NCBI RefSeq assembly: GCF_005377625.1
Contig: NZ_CP040098.1
Location: 868,001 to 932,000 of the forward strand
Direction of reading: 5' to 3'
DNA from: Desulfoglaeba alkanexedens ALDC
Lineage (GTDB): Bacteria; Desulfobacterota; Syntrophobacteria; Syntrophobacterales; DSM-9756
DNA length: 64,000 nt
The position numbers and the translations under genes are program-made. Position 1 is the stretch's first letter; every line of letters starts with the position of its first letter. The notes beneath the pieces were generated by a model, which saw only the letters and a list, made by a program, of their open reading frames with translations, did not search any database and was not told the origin of the DNA. Of the stretch, positions 10,152 through 18,807 are shown piece after piece.

Positions 10152-11270
10152 TCACCGATCGATTTCGGGCACCACGATGTCGATGCTTCCCAGAATCGAG
10201 ATGGCGTCTGCGACCAGTGTTTCCTTCAAGACCTCGGTGAGGCAGTGCAGGTTTCCGTAGCTGGGCACCCGGACATGGCAGCGGTACGGGTAGGCACTGC
10301 CGTCGCTCACCAGGTAGTAGGCGGTCAGTCCCCTGGCGCTTTCGAAGGCGAAATAGACTTCGCCGCGCCGGGGCTTGATCTTCAGTCGCAAACCCTCCAG
10401 CCGATGCGGCCCTTCGGGCAGCTGGTCCAGGGCCTGCTCGATGATCCGGCAGCTCTGCTCCATTTCCTCCAGCCGGACGCAGTACCGGTCCAGGGCATCG
10501 CCTCGTGTCCCCGTCGGGACTTGGAAATCGAACCGGTCGTAGACTTCGTACGGTTCCACTTTCCGCATGTCGAAGGGCACCCCGCAGGCCCTCAGGTTGG
10601 GCCCCGTCACGCCGAACTGCCTGGCCGTTTCCCGGTCGATCACCCCAACGCCGCGGGTCCGGTGGATGAAGATCACGTTCTTGGTAACCAGGTTGTGGTA
10701 ATCCGTCCAGCGGCTTCGGAGCCGCTGGATGAAGTCCCGCGTCGCTTGGACGAAAACCTCGTCGATGTCCCGTGCAACCCCTCCGAAACGGCAGTAGCTG
10801 TAGGTCAGGCGCGACCCGCTCACTCGGTCCAGGATGTCGAGGATCCGCTCCCGATCGTCGAAGCAATAGAGAAACGGCGTGAAGCCCCCCAGGTCCATCA
10901 CGAAGGTTCCGAACCACAGGAGGTGGCTGGAGATGCGGTTCAATTCCGAGCAGATCACCCGAATGTACCGGGCTCGCTCGGGCGGCACGATACCGGCCAG
11001 CTTTTCCACCGCCAGGCAAAATCCGTGATTGTAGATCATGCCCGACAGGTAATCCATGCGGCTGCAGTTGGGCATGAACTGCAGGTAGGTCCGGCTTTCG
11101 GCCATCTTTTCGTGGCCTCGGTGCGCGTAGCCGATGATGGGGTCGGCCTCCACGATAAACTCACCGTCCATGGTGAGGAGCACCCGGAGCACCCCGTGGG
11201 TGCTGGGATGCTGCGGGCCCAGGTTGAGGCTGTACGTCTGTTGGACCGGCGGCGCTGACTGTTCAGCCAT
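10152..11270 (-). CDS. nuoD: NADH-quinone oxidoreductase subunit D
   Basis: 49-kDa-type subunit of the peripheral arm that forms the quinone-binding pocket, 372 residues. The N-terminal loop LNLGPQHPSTHGVLR, with the His that contacts the quinone headgroup, is intact. The segment PRRGEVYFAFES corresponds to the family EAPRGE region, and the C-terminus IDIVVPEIDR is a variant of the usual GSIDPVMGEVDR. I choose the ATG at 11270, eight bases inside the end of nuoC; an in-frame Met at 11339 would give an unlikely 23-residue extension inside nuoC. Confidence 0.95.
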   Translation of the reverse strand: MAEQSAPPVQQTYSLNLGPQHPSTHGVLRVLLTMDGEFIVEADPIIGYAHRGHEKMAESRTYLQFMPNCSRMDYLSGMIYNHGFCLAVEKLAGIVPPERARYIRVICSELNRISSHLLWFGTFVMDLGGFTPFLYCFDDRERILDILDRVSGSRLTYSYCRFGGVARDIDEVFVQATRDFIQRLRSRWTDYHNLVTKNVIFIHRTRGVGVIDRETARQFGVTGPNLRACGVPFDMRKVEPYEVYDRFDFQVPTGTRGDALDRYCVRLEEMEQSCRIIEQALDQLPEGPHRLEGLRLKIKPRRGEVYFAFESARGLTAYYLVSDGSAYPYRCHVRVPSYGNLHCLTEVLKETLVADAISILGSIDIVVPEIDR

Positions 11271-11736
11271 AGATCTCTTCCCGTCTCCGGTGGGCGTGAA
11301 CCCGGCCGAAATCCTTTCGATGGGGGTGGAAATCCGCATCTTCCGGCAGAAGAAGCGGCCTCAGGTCCGGATGGCCCGTGAACACAATGCCGAAAAATTC
11401 CCACACCTCCCGCTCCAGCCACAGGGCCGAACGGTAAACATCGCTCACCGTCGGCACACCCTCACCCCGGGGCACCGGCACCCGAAGCGCGATCCTCGCC
11501 GACGGTTCGTAGCGGTTCATGTGATAAACCAGCTCCAGCGTATCCTTGAAGTCGAGTCCGGTGAGCGATTCCAGGTACCAGCCTTCCGTTTCGAAGGTTC
11601 GCATCACCTCGTGCAGCACGTCCCTTGGAACCTCGGCGGAAAGCACCACCCCCTTTTCAAAATCCGGTTCCAGCCGGAGGCGTTCCTCGCCCACCCACCG
11701 CTTCAGTACCTCGGACATTCGTTCCCTCGCGGCCAT
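11263..11736 (-). CDS. nuoC: NADH-quinone oxidoreductase subunit C
   Basis: 30-kDa-type peripheral subunit of complex I, 157 residues, structural and without cofactors. The family core is visible in YHMNRYEPSARIALRVPVPR and in WLEREVWEFFGIVFTGHPDLR, which includes the ERE-x-D/W-E-F-GI signature. It begins four bases after the nuoB stop and overlaps nuoD by eight bases. nuoC and nuoD are separate genes here, not fused as in enterobacteria. Confidence 0.95.
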   Translation of the reverse strand: MAARERMSEVLKRWVGEERLRLEPDFEKGVVLSAEVPRDVLHEVMRTFETEGWYLESLTGLDFKDTLELVYHMNRYEPSARIALRVPVPRGEGVPTVSDVYRSALWLEREVWEFFGIVFTGHPDLRPLLLPEDADFHPHRKDFGRVHAHRRREEIYG

Positions 11737-11739
11737 GCC

Positions 11740-12255
11740 TCAGACCCTGCCTTCCTTTCGAGTGAACCTTCGGATGATATTGCGTTTTTCTCCCTTGGTG
11801 ATCTTGTCTTCCAGCGCCAGAAAGCCCTGAATCAGCCCCTCGGGACGCGGCGGGCAGCCCGGAACGTAAATGTCCACGGGCACGATGAGGTCGACGCCAG
11901 GCACGATGGCGTACTGGCCCTCGTACTGGAAAGGTCCGCCGGAGATGGCGCAGTTACCCATGGCGATGCACCACTTGGGGTCCGGCATCTGATCCCAGAG
12001 CCTTCGGATGGTCGGAGCCATCTTGCGGGCGACGGTTCCGGCCACGATCATCACGTCCGACTGCCGGGGCGACGGCCGGAACACACCGGCCCCGAACCGG
12101 TCCAGGTCGAACCTCGCCGCACCGGCCGCCATCATTTCAATAGCGCAGCAGGCTATGCCGAAGGTCATGGGCCAAAGCGAATTGGCCCGGGCCAGATTCA
12201 GCAAATCCTCCAGCAAGGCGAACTGAACAACCGGTTCTACTCTTTGCTCCGCCAC
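11740..12255 (-). CDS. nuoB: NADH-quinone oxidoreductase subunit B
   Basis: Peripheral subunit of 171 residues carrying cluster N2, the immediate electron donor to quinone. Ligands are visible as the adjacent pair in [11 protein letters not shown], the Cys in NCAISGG and the Cys in VPGCPPRPE. The ATG at 12255 overlaps the end of nuoA by 19 bases. Confidence 0.96.
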   Translation of the reverse strand: MAEQRVEPVVQFALLEDLLNLARANSLWPMTFGIACCAIEMMAAGAARFDLDRFGAGVFRPSPRQSDVMIVAGTVARKMAPTIRRLWDQMPDPKWCIAMGNCAISGGPFQYEGQYAIVPGVDLIVPVDIYVPGCPPRPEGLIQGFLALEDKITKGEKRNIIRRFTRKEGRV

Positions 12256-12617
12256 TCAAAGACTCCTTTTCGCCACGCATAGACAATGGCCAAAGAGAGG
12301 ATTCCCACAAAAAGCACCACTTCGAGAAAATCCCGGATCCCGTATTCCCCGTAGACCAGCGCCACCGGAAAAAGGTAGAGAACGTCCACGTCGAAGGCGA
12401 GAAAGATCAGCGCGTAAATGTAGTACGCCGCCGTGAACTGGATCCAGGCGCTTCCGATGGTTTCCATACCGCTTTCATAAGTGGCGTCCCGGAACAGCCC
12501 TTTCCCCCGGCGGACGATGAGCCGCGAAATGATGAGAGTGATGACCGCAAACGCAACCCCCACCAGGAGATAAGAAGCAACCGAAAGAAAATCGATAAGA
12601 AGCGCCGTTGGAAGCAT
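12237..12617 (-). CDS. nuoA: NADH-quinone oxidoreductase subunit A
   Basis: Small three-helix complex I membrane subunit, 126 residues. The conserved [11 protein letters not shown] segment (loop near the quinone site) and the helix with [12 protein letters not shown] are present. It begins 11 bases after the nuoF stop, so nuoE and nuoF are transcribed ahead of nuoA rather than after nuoD. Confidence 0.95.
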   Translation of the reverse strand: MLPTALLIDFLSVASYLLVGVAFAVITLIISRLIVRRGKGLFRDATYESGMETIGSAWIQFTAAYYIYALIFLAFDVDVLYLFPVALVYGEYGIRDFLEVVLFVGILSLAIVYAWRKGVFEWRSKE

Positions 12618-12628
12618 AAAGTTTCCCT

Positions 12629-14482
12629 CTACTCAATATATATGGCCCCAAACTTACAATTTTCCATGCAAATCCCGCACCGAACACACAGCTCCTCGTC
12701 GATGCAGTGGCATTCTTTCTTGGCGCCGATCACCGCGCCTTCGGGGCACTTGATCCGGCACAGCCCGCAGCCGGTGCACTTGTCGGGATCGATGACGTAG
12801 GTGATGAGCGCCTTGCAGATCTTGGCGGGGCAGCGCTTATCGTAGATGTGCGCCTCGTATTCGTCACGGAAGTACTGAATCGTGCTGAGAACGGGGTTGG
12901 GAGCGCTCTTTCCCAGTCCGCACAGGGCGGTCTCTTGGATGGCGTGGCACAGCTCTTCAAGACGCTCCAGGTCCCCCGGCCGGGCCCTTCCTTCGCACAT
13001 GTCGGTCACCAATTCGTGCATGCGCTTGACACCCACCCGGCAGGGAATGCACTTACCGCACGATTCTTCCACCAGGAAGTTCAGGAAGTACCGAGCCACG
13101 TCCACCATGCAGGTCGCCTCGTCCATGACGATCATGCCTCCTGAACCCATCATGGACCCGGCTTCCTTGAGTTTCTCGAAGTCGACCGGCAGATCGATGA
13201 GCCGTTCGGGAATGCAGCCGCCGGAAGGCCCTCCGGTCTGCACCGCCTTGAAACGCTTCCCTTCGGGAATGCCTCCCCCGATATCGTAGATGATGGTCCG
13301 AAGCGGAGTCCCCATGGCCACTTCCACCAGGCCGGTGTTGTTGATCTTTCCGACCAGCGAGAAGATCTTCGTGCCCTTGCTCCGTTCCGTCCCCATGGAG
13401 GCATACCAATCGCCGCCGTTGTTGATGATGAGCGGCACGTTGGCCCAGGTTTCCACGTTGTTCAGGTTGCTGGGGCGGCCCCAGAGGCCCTTTTCCACGG
13501 TGTGGATATGCTTGCCGCGCGGCTCACCCACCTTGCCTTCAAGCGATGCCATGAGCGCCGTCGACTCCCCGCAGATGAAGGCGCCGCCACCCCGATTCAC
13601 GTGCATATCGAGGCCGAAGGGGGTCCCCATGATGTTTTCGCCCAGCAACCCGTAGTCCTTGGCCTGCTTGATGGCCCATTCGGCGTTCTTCACGGCCATG
13701 GGGTATTCGAAACGCACGTAGATATAGCCTTCCACGGCCCCGATGGCGTAGGCGCCGATGATCATCCCCTCCAGTACCTGGTGCGGGTTTCCTTCGAGAA
13801 GCGACCGGTCCATGTAAGCCCCGGGATCGCCTTCGTCGGCGTTGCACATCACGTACTTGATGTCCCCGTGGGCCCTCCGGCACGACTCCCACTTCACACC
13901 GGTGGGGAATCCTCCTCCGCCCCGCCCCCGGAGCCCCGAACGCTTCACCTCGTCGATCACCTCTTCCGGCTTCATACCGGAAAGGACCTTGGCCAGCGCG
14001 GAATAGCCGCCGCGGGCGATATAATCTTCGATGTCGGTGACGTAGTTGGACCCGGTGTCCTTGAAAACCAGCCGCTTCTGTTTGGCGAAAAAGGGGATCT
14101 CGAATTCGTGAACGATCCGCTCGCCCGTGGTCGGATCCACGTAAAGCAGTTCCTCGATGATCTCGTCGCCCACCACCGACCGCTCCACTATGGCCCTCAC
14201 CTGCTCGGGCTTCACCCGCTGGTAAAACACCTCTTCCGGTTCGATCACCACGATGGGCCCGCACGCGCAAAACCCGTTGCAACCCGTGGGAATGACCATG
14301 TACTCCCGAGTGAGGCCGCGGGACTCCAGTTCCTGCTGAAACGCATCCACAAGGCGCCGACTTCCCTGGGAATGGCACCCCGTCCCCGTGCAAACCCGGA
14401 TGCGTTTTCGGAGTTCTTTGCGCTTCTCGATGATCCGCTGTCTCAGTCCGTCCAGGTCCTGAATGCTTTTAAGCCGCTCCAT
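12629..14482 (-). CDS. nuoF: NuoF/HydB-type NADH-oxidising flavoprotein with C-terminal ferredoxin domain
   Basis: The NADH-binding flavoprotein, 617 residues, about 180 longer than canonical NuoF. Domains in order: thioredoxin-like [2Fe-2S] (Cys31, 36, 68, 72); FMN/NADH fold with RGRGGGGFPTG at 185-195 and CNADEGDPGAY at 213-223; SLBB region about 370-440; N3 [4Fe-4S] domain with SCGKCIPCRVG (Cys475, 478, 481) and Cys521; C-terminal 2x[4Fe-4S] ferredoxin (CTGCGLCRIKC at 569-579, CVRCGICMENC at 599-609). This architecture is that of the beta subunits of electron-bifurcating [FeFe]-hydrogenases and NAD-dependent formate dehydrogenases. Its position, 10 bases after nuoE and 11 before nuoA, ties it to complex I. 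Bifurcation itself is inference. Confidence 0.93.
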   Translation of the reverse strand: MERLKSIQDLDGLRQRIIEKRKELRKRIRVCTGTGCHSQGSRRLVDAFQQELESRGLTREYMVIPTGCNGFCACGPIVVIEPEEVFYQRVKPEQVRAIVERSVVGDEIIEELLYVDPTTGERIVHEFEIPFFAKQKRLVFKDTGSNYVTDIEDYIARGGYSALAKVLSGMKPEEVIDEVKRSGLRGRGGGGFPTGVKWESCRRAHGDIKYVMCNADEGDPGAYMDRSLLEGNPHQVLEGMIIGAYAIGAVEGYIYVRFEYPMAVKNAEWAIKQAKDYGLLGENIMGTPFGLDMHVNRGGGAFICGESTALMASLEGKVGEPRGKHIHTVEKGLWGRPSNLNNVETWANVPLIINNGGDWYASMGTERSKGTKIFSLVGKINNTGLVEVAMGTPLRTIIYDIGGGIPEGKRFKAVQTGGPSGGCIPERLIDLPVDFEKLKEAGSMMGSGGMIVMDEATCMVDVARYFLNFLVEESCGKCIPCRVGVKRMHELVTDMCEGRARPGDLERLEELCHAIQETALCGLGKSAPNPVLSTIQYFRDEYEAHIYDKRCPAKICKALITYVIDPDKCTGCGLCRIKCPEGAVIGAKKECHCIDEELCVRCGICMENCKFGAIYIE

Positions 14483-14492
14483 GACCGCCCCG

Positions 14493-14966
14493 TTACGCCG
14501 CCTTCTGCGCTTTGATCGCTTTGATGATCTCCGCCATCTTGTTCGGCGTCATCTCGCTGTAGGTTTCTCCGCCCACCACCACCACCGGCGCCGAAGCACA
14601 CGCGCCCACGCAGTTGACCGTTTCCAGGGTCAAAGCCATATCCTCGGTGGTTTCTCCGGGATTCAGCCCCAGGTCCTGCTTCACCCGGTCCAGGATTTTC
14701 GGTGCCCCCCTCACGTGACACGCCGTTCCGGTACACACGTGAACAATGGTCCGCCCGCGAGGCTTCAGGCTGAACACCTTGAAGAAGGTCGCCACGCTGT
14801 ACACCTGGCTGATGGGCATCCTCAGGCGCTTTGAAATGCGTTCGATGCTTTCCCGAGGCAGGTAATTGAAATGGTGGTTCACGTCGAGCATGATCTGGAG
14901 GAGGGATTCTGGCTTCGCCCCCCATTGATCGATGATCTCATCCACGGCCTGAAGATTGCGTTCCAT
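14493..14966 (-). CDS. nuoE: NADH-quinone oxidoreductase subunit E ([2Fe-2S])
   Basis: 24-kDa-type subunit, 157 residues: N-terminal helical bundle (SQVYSVATFFKVFSLKPRG) and a thioredoxin-like [2Fe-2S] domain with ligands CTGTAC and CVGAC. It pairs with the NuoF flavoprotein downstream (10-base gap). It is the first gene of the nuo operon, preceded by about 200 bases with no other gene, where the operon promoter should lie; a good GGAGG ribosome site (TGGAGGCACC) stands before the ATG. I could not identify a confident -35/-10 pair. Confidence 0.95.
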   Translation of the reverse strand: MERNLQAVDEIIDQWGAKPESLLQIMLDVNHHFNYLPRESIERISKRLRMPISQVYSVATFFKVFSLKPRGRTIVHVCTGTACHVRGAPKILDRVKQDLGLNPGETTEDMALTLETVNCVGACASAPVVVVGGETYSEMTPNKMAEIIKAIKAQKAA

Positions 14967-15170
14967 GTGGTGCCTCCAGCAGGTTCGTACCGGTCCTCAG
15001 CAGTGTAGCGGGAGGAGTGAAAGGCGATCGAGCGTCGTTCGTGCTTCTATGCAAAATGACCGTCACAGGTCAAGTGGAAACTTGTGCATTGTCACCTGAA
15101 CCCGGGCCGGGCCGCCCGGGTCCGCCCTTGTCCCGCCTCACCCCCCGCGTTGCTCGCGCCGCAGCGTCGA

Positions 15171-16298
15171 TCACCTTGTACCATTTGTCACATTATCCCC
15201 GCCCGCCGCAGAAACGATCACCTCGAAGGTCGACCCCCGCCCCAGTTCGCTACGGACCCGAAGGCAACCCCCGTGAGCCCGGACGATCTTCTGAGCTATG
15301 GCGAGCCCCAGGCCCGTCCCTTCGAGCGAGCGGACCCGGGAGTCCTTTCCACGGTAGAACTGGTCGAAGATGAAGGGAAGTTCCGTTTCGGCGATGCCGA
15401 AGCCGGTGTCCGTCACCTGGATGGAAACGCCCCCGGGGCATGCTTCGGCCCGCACCACCACCACGCCCTTTTCCCGGTTGTATTTCACCGCGTTGGAAAT
15501 GAGGTTGCTCAACACCTCCCGGAAAGATCCGGGGTCCGCCAGGATCTTCGGCAGATCTTCCGGCAATTGCACCTGGATGGCCACGTCCTTTTCCCGCGCG
15601 GCCCACTCCAGCCCCTTCAACGCTTCATCCACGCAGGCCGCCAGATCCACCGGGCGGAGGCGCCGAACGATGTCCCCTTCCTGGATGCGGCTCATGTCGA
15701 GCCAATCGTTGATGAGTTCCAGGAGTCCCTGGAGCCTTTCGCGGGCGCGCTCCAGCATCTCCCGCTGGACCTCCGTAAGCTCCCCCCCGATGCCCTCCAG
15801 CAGTACATCGAAGTATTGAAGGATCGCCGACAGCGGCGACCGGAGCTGGTGAGTCACCATGGTCACGAAGTTCCGTTCGATCGCCGCCTTTTCTTCACGC
15901 AGCGCCCGGGATTCCAGGTCGAGGCGCCGCTTTTCGAGGCCGCGCCGGACGACGATCAGCAGTTCATCCGGCGTGAAGGGCTTGGGAAGGTAGTCGTAGG
16001 CGCCTTGTTTCATGGCGGCCACGGCGCTTTCCACGGTTGCGTACCCGGTTATGATGACGATCACGATGGAAGGATCCAACTCGTGAATGCGCCGCGCCAC
16101 CTCCACGCCGTCCATTTCCGGCATCTTGAGGTCCACCAGCACCAGGTCGTGGGGGTCGCGCGCCAGTATCTCCAGCCCCTCACGACCGCTCGGGGCAAGC
16201 GTAACCTCGATCCCTTCACGGCTCAGCACTCGGCGGCAGGCCACCCGGGCGATTTCTTCGTCATCGATGACCAGCACTTTCGGGGGATTCACCATCAT
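15171..16298 (-). CDS. Receiver-histidine kinase (REC-HisKA-HATPase)
   Basis: A cytoplasmic 375-residue protein with a receiver domain first (residues about 7-120, phospho-acceptor Asp56 in LVLVDLKMPEMDG, Lys in LPKPF) and then a histidine kinase core: H-box THQLRSPLSA with His150, N-box NLISNAVKYN, G1 DTGFGIAE, F-box FIFDQFYRG and G2 GTGLGLAIA. It lacks membrane segments and a PAS domain, so input probably comes by phosphorylation of its own receiver. It lies 117 bases downstream of a single-domain receiver gene on the same strand and upstream-adjacent to nothing but the start of the nuo operon, which points the same way. Its target is unknown. Confidence 0.9.
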   Translation of the reverse strand: MMVNPPKVLVIDDEEIARVACRRVLSREGIEVTLAPSGREGLEILARDPHDLVLVDLKMPEMDGVEVARRIHELDPSIVIVIITGYATVESAVAAMKQGAYDYLPKPFTPDELLIVVRRGLEKRRLDLESRALREEKAAIERNFVTMVTHQLRSPLSAILQYFDVLLEGIGGELTEVQREMLERARERLQGLLELINDWLDMSRIQEGDIVRRLRPVDLAACVDEALKGLEWAAREKDVAIQVQLPEDLPKILADPGSFREVLSNLISNAVKYNREKGVVVVRAEACPGGVSIQVTDTGFGIAETELPFIFDQFYRGKDSRVRSLEGTGLGLAIAQKIVRAHGGCLRVRSELGRGSTFEVIVSAAGGDNVTNGTR

Positions 16299-16415
16299 CG
16301 CCCTCGGTTCACGGCCACCCGCCGGCGACGTGAATACACCACAAGGCCGCCCCCGGACGCGACGCGTCTTGAAGCCGCGGCCATGGGCCCGCCGCTGCCG
16401 CCCGGCCGGGACTGC

Positions 16416-16841
16416 TCAAACCTTCGAACGGTAACGCCGCAGCAGGTCGGCCACCCGTTCCAGAAGTTCCTTCGGTTTGAACGGCTTGTCCAGGTAGTCG
16501 TCGGGGTCCGGGAGCCCCCCCATGTCCTCCGGATCTTCGAAACTGAACCGGGACCCGGTATCGGCCCGGACACTCGAAACCATCAGGATGGGGATGTTTT
16601 TGAACGACGCAAAGGCGGGATCCGACCTCAAAGAGGCGAGCAGGCTGAAACCTTCGAACATGCTTTCCATCATGATGTCGAGGATGATCAGGTCGGGCTG
16701 AACCTCTTGAACCTTCTTCAGTCCCTCCTTCCCATCCCCGGCGGCGACCACTTCGTATCCGTCCGCAAGCAACATCATTTTGGTGGATTTCACGAAATCC
16801 GGATCGTCATCCACGATGAGAATCCTGCCCTTTGCTGTCAT
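16416..16841 (-). CDS. Single-domain response regulator
   Basis: Receiver-only protein of 141 residues. The acidic pocket (ILIVDDDP), Asp55 (LIILDIMM) and the Lys of YLDKPFKP are present. Between strand 4 (ILMVSSV) and the Lys there is an acidic insert, SRFSFEDPEDMGGLPDPDDY, longer than in ordinary receivers. I choose the ATG at 16841, preceded by GGAGG at a good distance, rather than an upstream Met that would add 35 unconserved residues. It has no output domain; the REC-kinase gene 117 bases downstream is its likely partner. Confidence 0.88.
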   Translation of the reverse strand: MTAKGRILIVDDDPDFVKSTKMMLLADGYEVVAAGDGKEGLKKVQEVQPDLIILDIMMESMFEGFSLLASLRSDPAFASFKNIPILMVSSVRADTGSRFSFEDPEDMGGLPDPDDYLDKPFKPKELLERVADLLRRYRSKV

Positions 16842-17035
16842 GGGTGTTCCTCCGGAGTCTCGAAGAAGGGGTTGGGCGTGGAGCGGGAATGCGGCCTTTA
16901 TTGTGAAATCGTTTATTCGGATAGCGGAATTGGGCTTGTCTGTCAACAGCGAATCCGGTACCTTCCTTCACCGAAAATCGCCCTAACGACCAAGCGGCCG
17001 GCCCCCTGCAGCCGCCATCGGCGCCCCGGGCGTTT

Positions 17036-17629
17036 TCAGAACACATAAAAGAAGTCTTCTTCAAGGGCAAACCGCAATCGTTTCATCATCAGGACCACAT
17101 CCCGGGTCTTGCCCGCGGCGGTCATGAAGTAGTCTTCCAGGGTGCACTTGACCTCGAAGCCCAGCTGCCGGAAAGCCTTCACCGCCAGTTGATTTTCCGC
17201 CAGAATCTCGGCTCTGAGGAAAAAGAGGCCCTGGCGAGTGCCGATTTCGACCAGTTCTTTGATGAGCGTGGATCCAAGGCCCAACTTCCGGTGGGAGGTG
17301 CCGACGACGATTCGGATTTCGGCCACGTGGCGGTACACACCCTTCATCCGGTGGAGGGTACAGACGGCGACGATCCCCTTCATGGCGGCGTCCCAGGCCA
17401 CCAGCGGTGTGACGTACCGGTAGTCGAGGCTCTCGATCCAGCGCGAGATGGTCCGGGGGTTGCGCACGTCGTCCCGGAGCGTTTCCACTTCCCGGTCTGG
17501 AATACCCTCGAAGAATTTCCGCAGCGCCTCTTCGTCCACGGTTTCCAGGAGCCTCAGGACAACGACTTCTCCGTTGTTGAGCAGGCTTTCTTTCGGAGAG
17601 GGCAGTTCGTGGGCCGCGATCGCGTTCAT
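17036..17629 (-). CDS. GNAT family N-acetyltransferase
   Basis: A 197-residue acyl-CoA-dependent acetyltransferase of unknown substrate. The acetyl-CoA loop is in VVGTSHRKLGLGSTLIKELVE (pattern R/K-x-x-G-x-G/S), followed by the strand LFFLRAEILAENQLAVKAFRQLGFE typical of motif B. The N-terminal 80 residues form an extra region with a charged IPDREVETLRDDV stretch. It is followed downstream, after 194 bases, by the response regulator. It is divergent from proC, with 182 bases between the start codons. Confidence 0.8.
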   Translation of the reverse strand: MNAIAAHELPSPKESLLNNGEVVVLRLLETVDEEALRKFFEGIPDREVETLRDDVRNPRTISRWIESLDYRYVTPLVAWDAAMKGIVAVCTLHRMKGVYRHVAEIRIVVGTSHRKLGLGSTLIKELVEIGTRQGLFFLRAEILAENQLAVKAFRQLGFEVKCTLEDYFMTAAGKTRDVVLMMKRLRFALEEDFFYVF

Positions 17630-17811
17630 CTGACGAACCTCGATCCAAAAGTGACTTGAGGAAACTATTCAAGAGAGGGACGACGGTCGGCGGCGGCAAC
17701 GCCTTCGGGGCGTCGCCCGCCGCATTAACAATCTTAGCGAAAGGATTCGGAAGGCACAAGCCTTTCGGGCATCCGACAACGGCTCACGAAACGGACGGAA
17801 AGGAGGACAAC

Positions 17812-18630
17812 GTGTTCGAGCAGGTTCACATCGGCTTCATAGGCGGCGGCAACATGGGCGAAGCGCTCATTAGGGGGCTTCTGAAGGCGAGACTCGTTCC
17901 CCCGGAGCGTGTTCATGTCTGCGATGTGAGCAAGTCGCGCACCGCGCACCTGGCGGCCGCTTACGGGGTTTCCATCCTTGAAGACGAAGCCCGGATCGCG
18001 AGTTCCTGCGGGATCGTCGTCATCGCCGTGAAACCCCAAAACGTTTTCCAGGTTCTGGAACGCATCCGGGACCACCTGGCCCATCGCCCGTTGATCGTCT
18101 CCATCGCGGCCGGCGTGTCCCTTTCGTCCTTGGTCGAAGCCCTTCCCGCCGAAACCCCGGCGGTCCGGGCGATGCCTAACACCCCGGCACTCGTCCTTCA
18201 GGGCGCTTCCGCCCTCGCCCGCGGCCCCTGTGTGGCGGACCGGCAGATGGCCCAGGCCCTGGCGTTGTTCAAGGCGGTAGGGATCGCGCTCGAGGTCGAG
18301 GAACAATGGATGGACGCGGTGACGGGCCTGAGCGGCAGCGGCCCGGCCTACATCCTTTTGGTCCTCGAAAGCCTCGTGGACGGCGGAGTGCTCATGGGCC
18401 TTCCCCGCGCCATCGCCCGGGACCTGGTGGTGCAGACCGCCCTGGGAACGGCGGCCATGCTCCGGGAAACCGGAAAACATCCTGCGGAACTGAAAGACCT
18501 GGTCACATCCCCGGGCGGCACCACCATCCACGGCCTGCAGGTGCTGGAAGACTCCGGCATCCGCGGCGGCATCATGACGGCGGTCCAGGCGGCCGCCTTG
18601 AGATCCCGGCAGCTGGGGAAGAACCCGTGA
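17812..18630 (+). CDS. proC: Pyrroline-5-carboxylate reductase
   Basis: Last enzyme of proline synthesis: NAD(P)H-dependent reduction of 1-pyrroline-5-carboxylate. Evidence is the N-terminal nucleotide motif GFIGGGNMGEALIRG, the segment VIAVKPQN, AMPNTPALVLQGASAL and the C-terminal signature TGLSGSGPAYILLVLESLVDGG..SPGGTTIHGLQVLE. The reading frame is open from 17656, but the GTG at 17812 with AGGAGG seven bases upstream fits the family N-terminus (272 residues). It appears monocistronic; rnz follows after 177 bases. Confidence 0.95.
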   Translation: MFEQVHIGFIGGGNMGEALIRGLLKARLVPPERVHVCDVSKSRTAHLAAAYGVSILEDEARIASSCGIVVIAVKPQNVFQVLERIRDHLAHRPLIVSIAAGVSLSSLVEALPAETPAVRAMPNTPALVLQGASALARGPCVADRQMAQALALFKAVGIALEVEEQWMDAVTGLSGSGPAYILLVLESLVDGGVLMGLPRAIARDLVVQTALGTAAMLRETGKHPAELKDLVTSPGGTTIHGLQVLEDSGIRGGIMTAVQAAALRSRQLGKNP

Positions 18631-18807
18631 GGCGGCGGCCGTCGGCCGCCATGGCACTGGTGTCGATGTGCGCGGCCGGTTCAATGAATCTACCGGTTTC
18701 CCGCAGCATCCAGCAGGCATAGGAAAGGGCGGTAAGATCATCGAATCCGGACGGAAAGAAACTCAAGGCGATCGAAACGCGCCGGAGGAGCGGAAAGAGG
18801 CGTCCCG

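Noticed and set aside
18572-18766. A 64-codon minus-strand frame between proC and rnz
   Set aside because: It overlaps the 3' end of proC, starts at TTG without a ribosome site and matches no family I know.
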